From: Nephromyces sp. MM_2019
Taxonomy: Eukaryota; Apicomplexa; Aconoidasida; Nephromycida
Direction of reading: 5' to 3'
NCBI GenBank assembly: GCA_015657535.1
Contig: JADHZB010000496.1
Location: 1-64,000 of the forward strand
Length of the DNA stretch: 64,000 bases
The position numbers and the translations under genes were made by a program. Each line of letters starts with the position of its first letter. The first letter of the stretch is position 1. Below are positions 13,601 to 25,303 of this stretch, one piece after another. The notes under the pieces were generated by a model. The model saw only the letters and a program-made list of their open reading frames with translations, ran no database searches and was not told the origin of the DNA.

Positions 13601-15073
13601 GGACATCATAATTAGGAGGAGTATTGTTTCGTTTGTTTTAGGCATAGTCACCTTCGCATCTCTATTAAAGTGATGCTTGGGTTCACCTCAGTCCCTTTCG
13701 CCACTATCTTTCACAAGGTTGGATGTGAGGAGCGGCACCGAAAATGATCTTTCTCGATAGTTGGGTATGTCAAAGTATCTATAACAATGAAGTGTAATCG
13801 GTGATATGTTAATGTTAGCAAAATTTATAACTTTAATTCTATTTATTTCCAATTCAACATATCTCTATAGGTTGTCTTTTTGTGACAATTCAAGCGTCTT
13901 TCAAAGGGATTGAAACCCCGAAAAGGAGTGGTAATTAGTTAATTTTAGCTACGGTATGGGAAAGGTGAAATACCTGTGCTCCAATACTTGAGGCAGTGTT
14001 TCTATGATAGTTAGAGTTCCCATATCCTGGGCAGGAAGTTCGATTATTCATTCTTCCGCCTCGGTTTGTGGTGTTCCGAGAACTCGTTAAAAGAGCAACA
14101 TCTAATAATTCTCTTGCCTAAACTTTGAAATTGAAGCTTCTTTAAGGACTCCTACTAGGAACTTTTGCAAAATGAAAAAGTACTTCTTATATATGTAGGC
14201 ATCAGGAGGGGGAATTTTTTCATATGTTAATTTCTTTTTAACAAAAAATGAATTTGAGGCGTCAGTCTTCATAATTTTATATGGATCTTGAACGAAAGCT
14301 TCAGTCATTTAATGTCCAGTGTGTAAGATCATAAATTATCAACACTTCAATTCAATGATTAAAAATAAATTTTAAATGTGACAGATTAACTGATTTATTT
14401 ATTAGTAAGATTAACTTACTTTAAAATGGTTCTTAGGTTAGAAATATTTTTCTAGAAAATTTAAATGAAAATTTAAATATATATTTATAGTTGTATATGT
14501 TGTCTGTTAAAGTTATTAAAGACAACACTTTAATTATGATTTCAACTATTACTGGGTTATATACAAGTCATGAAAGGTGTCTTATCTTAGTTGTTTTACT
14601 TGTACTTTAAATTTAACTTTGAGCAACTAATATGTAAGGAATTAATTAATAAAAATTTGTTTTACCTATAAATTAATTTGAATTTTTGACCTACTTAATA
14701 AAAACCTTCGCTCGCGCTTTCGTTAATTTTTCTTGCCAGATTAATAAATTAAGCATATATCAAATAAAAGATTACTACTTTTAATTTAAGCTACTAGAAC
14801 TTTATTTATCGACTCCCCCTACGCAAAGTTGTCCAATTTTATCATAGCTCTAATAGAAGCACTTTAAATATTCGCATCGTGAACACATAGTACGTAACGC
14901 TTAGGATGTATGGATAGGCTTAACAAAAGAACAACACAAAACTTGTTATAGAAATACTTAACAATAGTTTCTTTAAAGGACTAATCAAAAAACACAATTA
15001 AGTTTCATCTCTATGCCCCTTGAAATCGATTACAACTTACAAAAATAAATTATATTACTCAATATTTTTACTA
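10651..15073. other. Gene-poor 4.4 kb with a relatively GC-rich central part
   Basis: Between the divergent SDR and aminopeptidase genes. Flanks are plain AT-rich DNA. From about 12.6 to 14.3 kb the sequence is visibly richer in G and C, with G-runs and C-runs absent from neighbouring intergenic DNA. On the - strand, stretches of gene-like codon use can be read across in-frame stops (for example around 13470-13640 and 13680-13920), which suggests a decayed gene or element; I cannot name it. A 68-codon open frame at 14102-14308 (-) starts with ATG and ends at this zone's edge. No intact gene is supported. Confidence 0.5.
13380..13416. repeat. Inverted repeat, 7-bp G/C stem
   Basis: AGGGGGA at 13380-13386 is the exact reverse complement of TCCCCCT at 13410-13416, with a 23-base loop. 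Such a stem is unusual in this AT-rich DNA and lies in the GC-richer gene-free island. Function unknown. Confidence 0.6.
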
Positions 15074-18000
15074 ATGAATATACCTAGTCCAAGTTTTATA
15101 GGACTTCCTACATTCAGAATTCAAAAAATAAAACAAAAAATATTTTCACTTCTACCATTCATAACTGCTGCTTATGCTGCATTCCCTACTTCAAATTTTA
15201 TAACAGGTTCACGCTTTTTACATGCTCCATTGTGTTACTTTCCTGAAAGCACCAGAACAGCCCTCACACCCAATTTAATCCAATCCTCCCCAATTGAATC
15301 GAACTTTTGTATAAACAAGCCTGAAAATTTAGGTTTTACAAAAGCTATAAGCACATCAAACTCTCCTGAGCCCCCTACTTCAGCTGATAACTTCTCCTTT
15401 AAAAAAATGGATTCGAAACCAAAAACAACTTACAGATCTGAATATAAACCTGTCAACTTCGATGTCGATAGCCTCTACCTAACATTCGATCTAGACACTG
15501 AATGCACCACAGTGGAGATGGAGATGAAGTACCACAAAAGGACTGATTCTGCATCAGATATGTTTTTGAATGGTGACCAAGTTGCCCTTAAAGAACTTAG
15601 GCTAAATGACAAGACACTTCAAGAAGGACAAGATTACTCACTCGCTCCAGGTTCACTTACTATTTTTGCAAACAGCATGCCCTCAGGCACTGAACAAGCT
15701 ACTGTTTACTCAAAGGTTGAAATTAACCCTAAAGAAAACCTTAAACTATTGGGTCTTTATGCATCTGGAAAGATGTTATGTACACAAAATGAAGCCGAAG
15801 GCTTCAGAAGAATAACATACTTTTTTGATCGTCCTGATGTTATGACTAAATACAAAGTCAAGATGACTGCTAATAAAACGAAATTCCCAATACTACTTTG
15901 CAATGGTAATAGAATTGACTACTCTGAAGATGGTGAAAATCATACTGCAGTTTATGAGGATCCATTTCACAAGCCATGTTACCTATTCGCATTGGTGGCT
16001 GGTCAACTTGAGAAAATTACTTCTTCATTTAAAACAATGTCGGGCCGGGAAGTTAGGCTCCAGATCTTCAGTGAACCTGAGAATGTATCAAGATTGGAAT
16101 GGGCGATGGAGAGCCTCAAGGAATCAATGAAGTGGGATGAAGAAACTTTTGGACTTGAATATGATTTAGATGAGTTTAATATTGTCGCCACACGGGATTT
16201 CAACATGGGTGCTATGGAAAACAAGAGTTTAAACATTTTCAACACTGTTCTTATCTTAGCTGACCCTAAAATGACCACTGACAGACAATATAAATATATT
16301 AAAGTAGTCATAGGCCACGAATACTTCCACAACTGGACTGGTAATAGAGTAACTTGTCAGGACTGGTTTCAACTTACACTCAAGGAAGGTTTAACTGTAT
16401 ATCGTGAACATTTATTCAGTGCTGCAACAGGCAACCCTTCCACAGCACGTATTAATGAAGTTAAATTCTTAAGAAGCCATCAATTTGCAGAGGATAGTGG
16501 ACCAATGGCACATCCCATTCGCCCTGATGCCTATCAGGCAGTTGAAAATTTCTACACAAATACTGTATATCAGAAAGGTGGTGAAGTAATTCGAATGTAT
16601 GAAGAATATTTAGGAAAAGAGGGTTTCCGAAAAGGAATGGATTTATATTTCCAAAGACATGATGGCCAAGCTGTCACTTGCAATGATTTCAGAGCCGCTA
16701 TGGCTGATGCTAACAATTTTGATCTAACTCAATTTGAAGAATGGTACTCTCAATCTGGTACCCCACGGGTTACTGTAATTGCAGAAAATTACGATGCTCA
16801 ACAACAAAAGTACACAATAACCTTTAGGCAGGTTGGATTCGTATTTTTGTAAAACTACAGTTAATTAAATTTTTCACTTTCAAATCCCATTTCATATCTC
16901 AGAAAAGCGCTCCCCAGAAAGATAATAAAGCTACTGGACCACTTATGATCCCTATTAGATTTGGATTGATTGGAAAGAATACAAACGCGCATGCTATAGA
17001 GCCTAAAGTTCTCAATTTCAATAAAACTGAGCAAACATTCACATTCGAGAATGTGACTGAGCCAGTCATTCCTTCAATGTTCAGAGGTTACTTACCTAGC
17101 ATTCAAAAACAATTTCATCAATAACTACATTAAGAAAAAAGAATGATGCCTTCTTTCTCGAATAAATGACTCAAGAATTTTAAATGATCTCAAACTTGTT
17201 TAAGCATTTTATATTTTTCTTTATTGATTTTTCAGGTTTCAGTGCCCCTGTAATTGTTGAACATGATTATAGTATGGAAGATGCCCTTAAACTATCTACC
17301 TATGACGATGACCCCTACATCAAATGGGACTCACTACAAAAGTTAACTAAAATAGAAATTGAAAAGATCTTAAAGCAGTATCAAAATGATGAAGAACCCA
17401 CAGCAAACCCTAATTTCATAAATGCTTTTAAAAATATTATAACTAAGACGAAAGATAAAGCCCTTATTGTAATTTAACTATTCTCTAAAATTCAATTATT
17501 AGCTGAGCTACAAAATTTATTACATTTTTTTCCAGTCTTTTATGATTGCACAACCCACTTTCAGTGAATTCATTGGTTCAACTCAAAAAGTTGACCTCGA
17601 CAATCTCATTAAAGCTAAGGAATTTCTAAGGTATCTATTGTAAATTTATAAAAATCAGTTTCTAGATTCGGGCATTAATTTTTTGACATTAGTAAAAAGC
17701 TTGCATTTGAGGCTAAAGAAGAAATAATAGAAGCATATAACAACTGTATGAATATTGCAGAAGGTCAATTTGAACACCTCAATAAGTTTATAAATAACAA
17801 TTACTAAAATTTTTGTATATATTCTTATACCCTATCCAACTTACAACTACTTATATTTAAACTCAAATATAAATTTTTACATATTTTTCGCAAAATTAAT
17901 AAATCAACATTTTGTTATTCTCTTAAAAACAGAGAAACAAAACTATCACTCTCATGAAAACGAAGCCGTAGAAAACAGAGAGTTGGCCAATACCCTCCTA

Positions 18001-18718
18001 ACTCAATATATAAGCTGCATGGAACCTAAAACAGCAGAAGAGTACTCATTTAATCATTTCATGAATGCAAAGTGCCCAACAGACAAAATCAGTGGACTCA
18101 GTGCTTTGTCTTTCTGCCCTCCATATTCTGATGCCTTCAACAAAGCACTTGAAATGTTTTATGAAGAGAGTAAAGGTGAAAATATAAAATTTATAAATCC
18201 ATTTGAGTTTAGCTAAGTTCATATTCTTTGTTTCTATAGATGAACCTCTCCTTTTGGATATTTGGTTCTCAATACAAGCAAGCTCTGATCAGCCTGACAC
18301 TATCGAACGAATAAATAAATTAATCGAGCATAAAAATTTCAATATAAAGAACCCTAATCGTCTAAGAAGTCTAATTTCTGCATTTAGCCACAATGTAAAA
18401 CATTTCCACAATAGTAATGGAATGGGCTACAAGGTGTTAGAGGATGCTATAACGAAAGTGGACTCTTTCAATCCTCTTATGTCGTCTAGTATGGCAAACT
18501 CATTCACAATGTTTAAAAAGTGAGTATCTAATCAGCTTTTCCCCATTTTTTATCTTTAACAAAAGTATTAAATTTGCCAATGCTTGTTTGTGATCATTAT
18601 TTTCAGAATGGATGAAAATAGGCAGACACTAATGAAAAATTGCTTGAAAAATATGATATCTAAGGGAAATTTATCTAAGGAAACTACTGAAGTCGTTTAT
18701 AACTGCCTCAACCAATAA
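15074..18718 (+). CDS. M1-family metallo-aminopeptidase (PepN type) with N-terminal extension
   Basis: A zinc aminopeptidase that removes N-terminal residues from peptides. The GAMEN exopeptidase motif is at residues 379-383, and the zinc site HEYFH at 415-419 is followed by the third ligand Glu438, exactly the M1 spacing. Exons: 15074-16831, 16903-17086, 17236-17468, 17536-17630, 17693-17763, 17933-18175, 18240-18519, 18607-18718; about 991 residues, in frame. The join 17763/17933 is the least certain (a donor at 17782 with a later acceptor is an alternative). The C-terminal helical domain matches the PepN type, as in E. coli PepN (870) and Plasmodium PfA-M1. About 110 extra residues precede the conserved start near the internal ATG at 15408. 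They include a hydrophobic stretch (IFSLLPFITAAYAAF), possibly a signal or organelle-targeting sequence. The open frame extends upstream of 15074 without another ATG. Confidence 0.94.
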
Positions 18719-19091
18719 TGGAATTTAGCATCAGCTTAAATTACTAATTGAACGATCAAATATATATTATTAATTCAATTCACTGATAACCTTTTTATCT
18801 TCTGTGCTATCCAGAAATCTAAAAATTTGAAATCGAACAACTGTCAGTCTTAGTTTAACCTAGTTTGCCTTGTAAAATCAATTTTATCATAGTGTCTTAA
18901 TTAATATCTATTCCCAAATCTAAAAGACTTTTTTAGTTTGGTATGAAACACCCTGTTAAAATTTTTTAAATTACAAAATATTTACCCTTATTTTATTTTT
19001 TTTATTTTGATATTTCATTAAAACAAGACCCCAAAAACATTTACATAGATTCATACATTAATCTTAAGATAGATATTCCCAAAACCAGAGG
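18719..19091. other. Intergenic, same-strand spacer
   Basis: A short AT-rich region between the aminopeptidase stop and the next gene's ATG. It must hold one 3' end and one promoter; I see no specific motif. Confidence 0.7.
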
Positions 19092-20033
19092 ATGAGACAG
19101 ATTACTTGTTTATGCCTTTTCTTAATTGTTGCCTGGACAGGTTTGTTGTGAAACTTAAATATGATATCCTAAAGCGTGATTTTATTAATTAGTTACAAAA
19201 AATTACCTTATCCATAATTCATAACCTTAAACGGAAACTTAAATATATCTAAACATTTAGCCCTAAAATTATGATTAGATTTTTATTATTTCTAGTGTTT
19301 ATTAACAAAATGATTGGGTTAGTTTAGCCAACAATAGAATTGAGTAAAAATTTTTGGAAATTATACCAAATAATAAGCTAGCTGATAATATAATATCTGC
19401 CAAATTTTGCAAATGTTCGTATTAAAATCCCGGTCAGAAATAACTAAAGTTAGTTAAAGTTGTTTCTTATATTTCTGAAAACCCAGAATAAATAATTAAA
19501 AAATGAATGGAAAAATTTGTGGAATGTGATATTTTACAGGCACACAGATTAAATGTCAGAAAGTGTCTAGTGGTTTTCTATCACGCTTTCATAAGATCGT
19601 AGACGATTGGTCATCACATGATCAACCAAATCAAGCAGTAGTTTCTCAGGGATCTTTTCAGGCGATTATGCCAGAGATGGATCAAAACACCTTTATGAAT
19701 GCATTCTTAGAAGCTAAGAAAGAATTTGAGGAGAAGTATGGAGAAATAAATATGGAAAAGTTCCCTGAAAGTCATCAATTTGAAGATTCAAATGCTCATG
19801 AAAAACAATTTAAAGTAAAAAACAATGAATTCCCAGTTGCAGAGTTTGTATCACATGCTGCATCAAGTTCATCTAATAGGTTAAGTAATTTTATTTCCCA
19901 AGCACCACTTGCTAAAGCTGTTTCAAATAGTTCTAGCAAAATTATCGACAAAGCTAAACAGAGTGCCAATGCATTCAATGAATACTTAGCAGCCAATGAG
20001 TTTGTAGTTAGTGATCCCCTTAACCTGGCATGA
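19092..20033 (+). CDS. Small predicted secreted protein, unknown function
   Basis: A 180-residue protein of two exons (19092-19140 and 19540-20033; 543 bases in frame). The first exon encodes a classic signal peptide, MRQITCLCLFLIVAWT, followed after the splice by GTQIKCQK, so cleavage near Thr/Gly or Cys is likely. The mature part is polar and Ser/Ala-rich, with no cysteine pairs, no transmembrane segment and no recognisable domain; SHAASSSSNRLSNFISQ and FNEYLAANEF are amphipathic helix candidates. The intron of about 400 bases separating the signal peptide from the mature part is a common layout for secreted-protein genes. I do not recognise the family; the signal peptide and clean splice make a real gene likely. 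Confidence 0.7.
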
Positions 20034-21455
20034 ATAAAAAAGTCTAGAAGGTTTTAGCAATAGAAATGGAATTTTGAATAGTTGAGCTCTTATCTATAAG
20101 CTTTGTAATAGGAAAAATATAACTCCTTTTTAAAAATGTTTTAGTACTTACTTTTAAGTAAAATTTAATCAAATTAAACAATAATAATTTATTTGTAGAT
20201 TGTATGAACCTATTTTGTAAAGTCAATAAATTATCAATATCATAACATACCAAGAAAATGTAGTCACAATTTACTTTTCTGGATAGATATCGCTCAAGTA
20301 CTTAAACAAGTATAACTGTTGAGAAGTCTTGTAACACTTGATTAAATAAAATATTAGTTTTACTTATAGCGTTCTAAGCGAAAATTAATGCTAATAATTT
20401 CTAAAAGATTTTTAAGGACTGTTTAATCCAATTGATATAGAGTATCAATTTCTTTGTATTGAATTTAGTAGTATAAAAACATAAAACAGCAACATAAGAA
20501 ACTTAAGGTATATAACATGGTCAAGGGATGTTCTAAATTTGAAGTCTAATTTTGGTAGAATAACTGGAAAATAATTATTTTATTGTTAATAATACTTTTA
20601 TTTTCAATTTCCCTATAGTACTTTGGTAGTAGGCCATTTGTTGACCTCATTTTAGAAGATGGCTAAAATTGCTATTTATTTTTGTGAGTTCTTACCTTGG
20701 GAAATTATTTTAATTTGGAATACGTAATTTCGGCAAATAAAGCAACAAATGCAAATAAGTATTTATATGTAGCTTTTAGATTCTGATTACAAGGTTTATT
20801 ACTCCTACACTATTTAAAAAAGAATCAACTTAAGAGCTTTGAAATAAGCTATATATTAATATTTTACAAATTCTAATTGACACTTGTGAGCTTGAATAGC
20901 TAAAGATGGGTGACTGCCAAAGTTTTCTGTTCCATATTTTAAATAAATTTGAAGCATTCTTATAGAAATGAATCGTGTGAACAAATTCTAGCTTTTCTCA
21001 ATGAGAGATTTTGAAAAATTTTATCAAAATATCTCAATTACCAGCAATATTTATGAATGTTTTGTAAAAGTAAGCAGAATTCATTAACTTAAAAAAAGCA
21101 GAGGAAAAAAATATGATTATTTATTTATCTATGAAATAGCATATTGTTTCTAGTTAACAAAATTGAAATCAAGTCAAGTTACCAAGTCTTAAAGTTGTCA
21201 GTATAAAACTGAGCATTATTTTTAAATAGTGAAATATGTCCAGCTAATTAATAATTAAACATAAAATATGCTTGCTTAGCACGGAATATCAGATAAGGAT
21301 AAAAGTTTGAAAATTCTGTCACTCCATCTATTATTAATGGTAAATCTTCCTAAAGAGAAAGATATCAATTAAATCATAGAGCATAAAAATAAAAAAATGG
21401 TTCCTATATGACGGATAAGGTAGGTACATATAGCTTTCTTTAAAGGTTGTGATGC
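20034..21455. other. Intergenic, between convergent genes
   Basis: About 1.4 kb of AT-rich sequence between two gene 3' ends. Short open frames on either strand look random. Nothing structured was noticed. Confidence 0.7.
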
Positions 21456-24058
21456 TTAAATAAGCTCTTCTATTTTCACTCCAGGAAGAGTTTTGGTTAT
21501 TTGATGTATTAAATCAAATGGTACCTGATAATCATATGAGTGACATTTAAGAAGCCTATATAAAAATAATGAGAACCTGGCAAAATAATCTTGTTTCAGG
21601 GTCATGAAGATTTGTCAGCTCATTATGGCGCACAACACGTTGTGGGTTGCCAATTTTTGAAGAATTTGGTAAAAATGGTTGCCCAAATGGGTCGAAAAAA
21701 GGTAAATCTGAATCATAATTCATTAATTTATTACTTATTGCTTTATGAAATTGTCAATTAGTGATTTATATATACTTGAAAACCTAGCAATTGAAGTGCT
21801 TGTATTTAATCCACGTCTTGATCCCTTTTTGTGTTCGATAGTATTCCATGGTAAAACTAGGCGCATCCGAACTAAGGAAGAGATCTAATGGTGGCCCAAA
21901 ATAAAAGGTGTTGTATATAAAAAAATATTGAATTTGAGAAATTTAATCTTCGATATTTATTTTTAACTAACCTGCTCATCCAAGAATGGGTTGAATTCGA
22001 TAGCTTTATCAAACATAATGTGGTGGAGTGTGTCAGCTATTGAGATCCATCTTAAAAGTGTAAAAGGATTTTGTTGGAACTTTTTAGATTCCTAAAAAAA
22101 GATCATATAAGCTCAGTTTCAAAGTATAAATCCTAAATCTACCTTGGGACGGATGCTTTTGCGTTTATTCCCAATTCTTAATCTCAGGCACTGATCAAAT
22201 ATTCTAATATCATTTGATTGATGGGTGGAAGATGCAATAGCTGCAGCAGTGATTAAGATTTTCCCAAACAAAGACAGCTCAATAACTAAAAGGAATAAAG
22301 CAGTATAAAAAATAGGCATGGCAAATTCATATAAGGTAATACCTAAGGTTGTTGCGAGAGATTTTTGGAGTGAAGAGGATAGGAATGAAGGGTCATAAAG
22401 ATCAGATGTAAAATGGCTTGATGGGCGACTTAGAGCTCTAATAAAATATAATTTTGATAATAATTGATATTTAAAAAGCTTATAAAGTACTTCCTTATAT
22501 GTGGTCCAAGGTCCTTTTTTAGTCTGGTTGCAATATTTTTTATCTCGCCTGGTCAAAGAATAATTTTAATTGAATGAAAACTAAATTATTGACAAAACTT
22601 TTCAATGAATAGATAAACAAAATTCTGAGAATAGAGTTCACCTCTTAAATTAATCTGGGCAATCGGATTCAAAAATATAATCCACATTTGCCTAAATGCA
22701 TAAGAATTTTATGTTATAAAAATATTTTATATTTCAAAAGAGACGTTGTGGCATTATAAACACGTCTTTAATAACCTGCAAAGGAAACTCATTTCTCTGA
22801 AATCACTTTTATACTCATTGAAGGTTATATTTACAAAGTCATTTACGAAGTTGCTCCAAAGTTCCTTCAATTTCTGGCTGCTCATTTTAATTTCTTCTGA
22901 AGGGTAGATTGGAGATGATGTAAAATGAGATTTACAAGTTATGGAAAGTTCATAATCCCCTAATTCATTCCTTTTTAATTTATACTCGTTTAACGGGAGT
23001 TGAAAAAGGCTTGGAATAGCAATCTTATCAAATGAGGATATAAATATTTCTTTGGCTTGCTCTGTTTTTATAGATTATTATAATCAAAATAGGATGTATA
23101 AATAGATGCTGAGTTACCTCGGGTGTATGAGTCGAATTTAATGGTTAAAGGTGTCAAATTACCGGGGCACAGTTCAGGGGGAATTGAGTTACGAGATATG
23201 AATACTAATGCTATTCCTCTAGTAAAAGCAGCTTAATTTTGGGTATACGTTCAAAGATTTAAAGATAATATTTTTACCTCGTTTGAAAGCTTTCTTTTTG
23301 ATATTCCTGAAAACTGTGAAATTCTCTATGTCTTAGGATTGAGCAAACTAGATTAGGCGATATTTCTATTAGTTCTTGTATATTGTCAAAAACAAGCACA
23401 ACAGAGTACTTTGAAGCTCCTTTGGGTGATTGTGACAAGATTTTATATAAATGGCTGAAAAAGTTATACGAAGTTCCAATTCTTCCGGGTACTGAATAAT
23501 ATACAGTTTGAGTCATGACTTCCCAATTTAAAGATAATCAGGGTTTGATAGAATTTCCACTTAATTGCTAAGCTTACTTTTGGTAGTTATTTTTGCATTA
23601 TTCTTAAAATGTTTAGAATTTTTACTGGTAGCATTTGCTTCATGTTCGAGAATGATGCTTCGGCGTAGCTGTTGCAAAATGCCCTTATACAAAAGTTCAT
23701 TTTTGAAGGAAAGTGGATCATAGCCTGTTTCCGTTTTGAAATTAAAACACAGATTTAAGATTATTAGAATCATAAAATCTTTGCTCATATTAGATGACTT
23801 ACAATAACGAGAACAGTCCAAGTACACTGATGCTGATTTTAGGCTTCTAAGGTAACTTTTTATAAATGAAGTCTTTCCGGTCCCTGGCATACCCACAAGT
23901 TGAACAAAGGGAGCAGGAGCTGTGAGCTAATTAAAATGAAAATTTGGTGTCTTTTAGTTTATTAACAAATTTAAACTCTTACTCACATCACCAAGGAGAT
24001 CGTTCAGCTTCATATGAAGATCAGATGATTGGTTGCTTATTTGGAAAGCTTCAGACAT
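21456..24058 (-). CDS. ORC5: Origin recognition complex subunit 5-like AAA+ ATPase
   Basis: A 607-residue protein in 13 exons (24058-23987, 23926-23578, 23518-23278, 23218-23118, 23061-22776, 22691-22642, 22548-22491, 22437-22343, 22285-22143, 22091-21972, 21884-21776, 21707-21577, 21524-21456; 1824 bases, exactly in frame). The Walker A GMPGTGKTS starts near residue 36 and a Walker B-like strand SVVLVFDN lies near 185. The C-terminal half carries ORC5 landmarks: a segment SLFGKILITAAAIASS aligning with the family's S-K-F-I-L-I-A-A-Y strand, followed by QNPFTLLRWISIADTLHH and a final short winged-helix-like exon. ORC marks replication origins as a six-subunit nuclear ATPase complex (family knowledge). 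Human ORC5 is about 435 residues, so this copy is longer, mainly in the middle. CDC6/ORC1 relatives are the alternative, but the C-terminal domain fits ORC5 best. Confidence 0.8.
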
Positions 24059-25303
24059 CTTTGGATTGGATGAAACTTTGTTGAAATATAAACACTGAGT
24101 TATAAGTATGGTATTCGAACAGATTTACTTTTGCATTTCTTAACATAATTCTTGCACTTAAAATTATTTTATCCGGTACCTAAACAGGTGAACATCTTAG
24201 AGGAATCTAGTTTATAATTTATGTTTTGATTGGAGGGTTAGTTAAATTAACTGGATTCAATTAATTCTACATTTTCATAATTACAGATCAAATTCTTAAA
24301 GCTTCTATTTTTGTAATACAGGAAGATTAGATAAAACTTAGTCTTAGATTTGTTTATGTTTGATCACGTCGTAATGAAATTTAGTTTTATGTTTTTCAAA
24401 AATATACAAATTTGCTGACCGAATTATATATTCAACAAAATGATATTCCTATTTTTGTACATAGCTGAGTTGTATGGTTTACTTTCCATAAGTCTAATAA
24501 ACTTTTTTTCATTAAATATTTATAAGTGTTTTTTAAATGTTTAATTCTGTTCCCATATATAATTTAGTAATCAGATTACTAAGCGATAAATTATTTATAA
24601 AAATTTCGATAATGTTAATTTGCTATGACATCAAAGCTGAAAATAATCAAACAAATCTTTTATGCAGAAACAATCAAGAGTAACAGAATTGGAAATTTCG
24701 CTCGAATGGTTGAAAATCCAATTTCATGAATTGTAACGTAATCCAAAATATTTGAAGCTTTAGTGAAAGTTTATAGTATCAAATTTTGAATAATCTTAGA
24801 TAGTTTCGTTGAAGAAAGTTATATAAGTTATATTAAATTCCTCCTTTACACAAAAATCACAATTGAAAGATATGCTCAAAATGCTTGTCAAGCCTATGTA
24901 CCGAGATTTATACTCGAGCAAATTAGCAACATTTTTAAGTTTTAAAGGAAAGTTTGCTACACTTTTAATAAAAAAGCAAATGTGCATATGCATTGCTATA
25001 ATTTTTAGACTTCACTTTACTATGGCAATTGCTTTACTAATCTTTTGGCACCAAATGAATTAGTCAACCAACTCGATTCATCTTTTCTTTTACTAAAGCG
25101 ACTTCTTCTTTTGTTAAGCTCTTTAATTTTCATTAAACTTTTTGCAACTTAGCGCATTTTCCTAAAATCAACTTTTAATACTACTAAAAGGAATCCCCTG
25201 ATTTTAATTTTATACTTGTGAAATTATGCTTTTCACTAGTTTTCAAACTTAATTTTAATCTCGATCTGAAACAGGCATTATTAATTGCACTTGAATACTT
25301 ACC
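24059..25303. other. Intergenic, between divergent genes
   Basis: AT-rich 1.2 kb between two gene starts, expected to hold both promoters. Two overlapping open frames near 24796-25063 lie on opposite strands, look like chance openings and have no recognisable motif. Confidence 0.7.

Noticed and set aside
14036..14052. tRNA B-box-like GTTCGATTATTC
   Set aside because: No matching A box or acceptor stem nearby; the B-box consensus is incomplete. No tRNA gene was found anywhere in the window.
13200..14100. Possible rRNA or organellar insertion suggested by higher GC
   Set aside because: No rRNA core motifs and no organelle gene similarity could be recognised; kept only as an unexplained island.
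16003..16332. 109-codon - strand frame inside the aminopeptidase
   Set aside because: Antisense shadow of the exon carrying the GAMEN and HExxH motifs.
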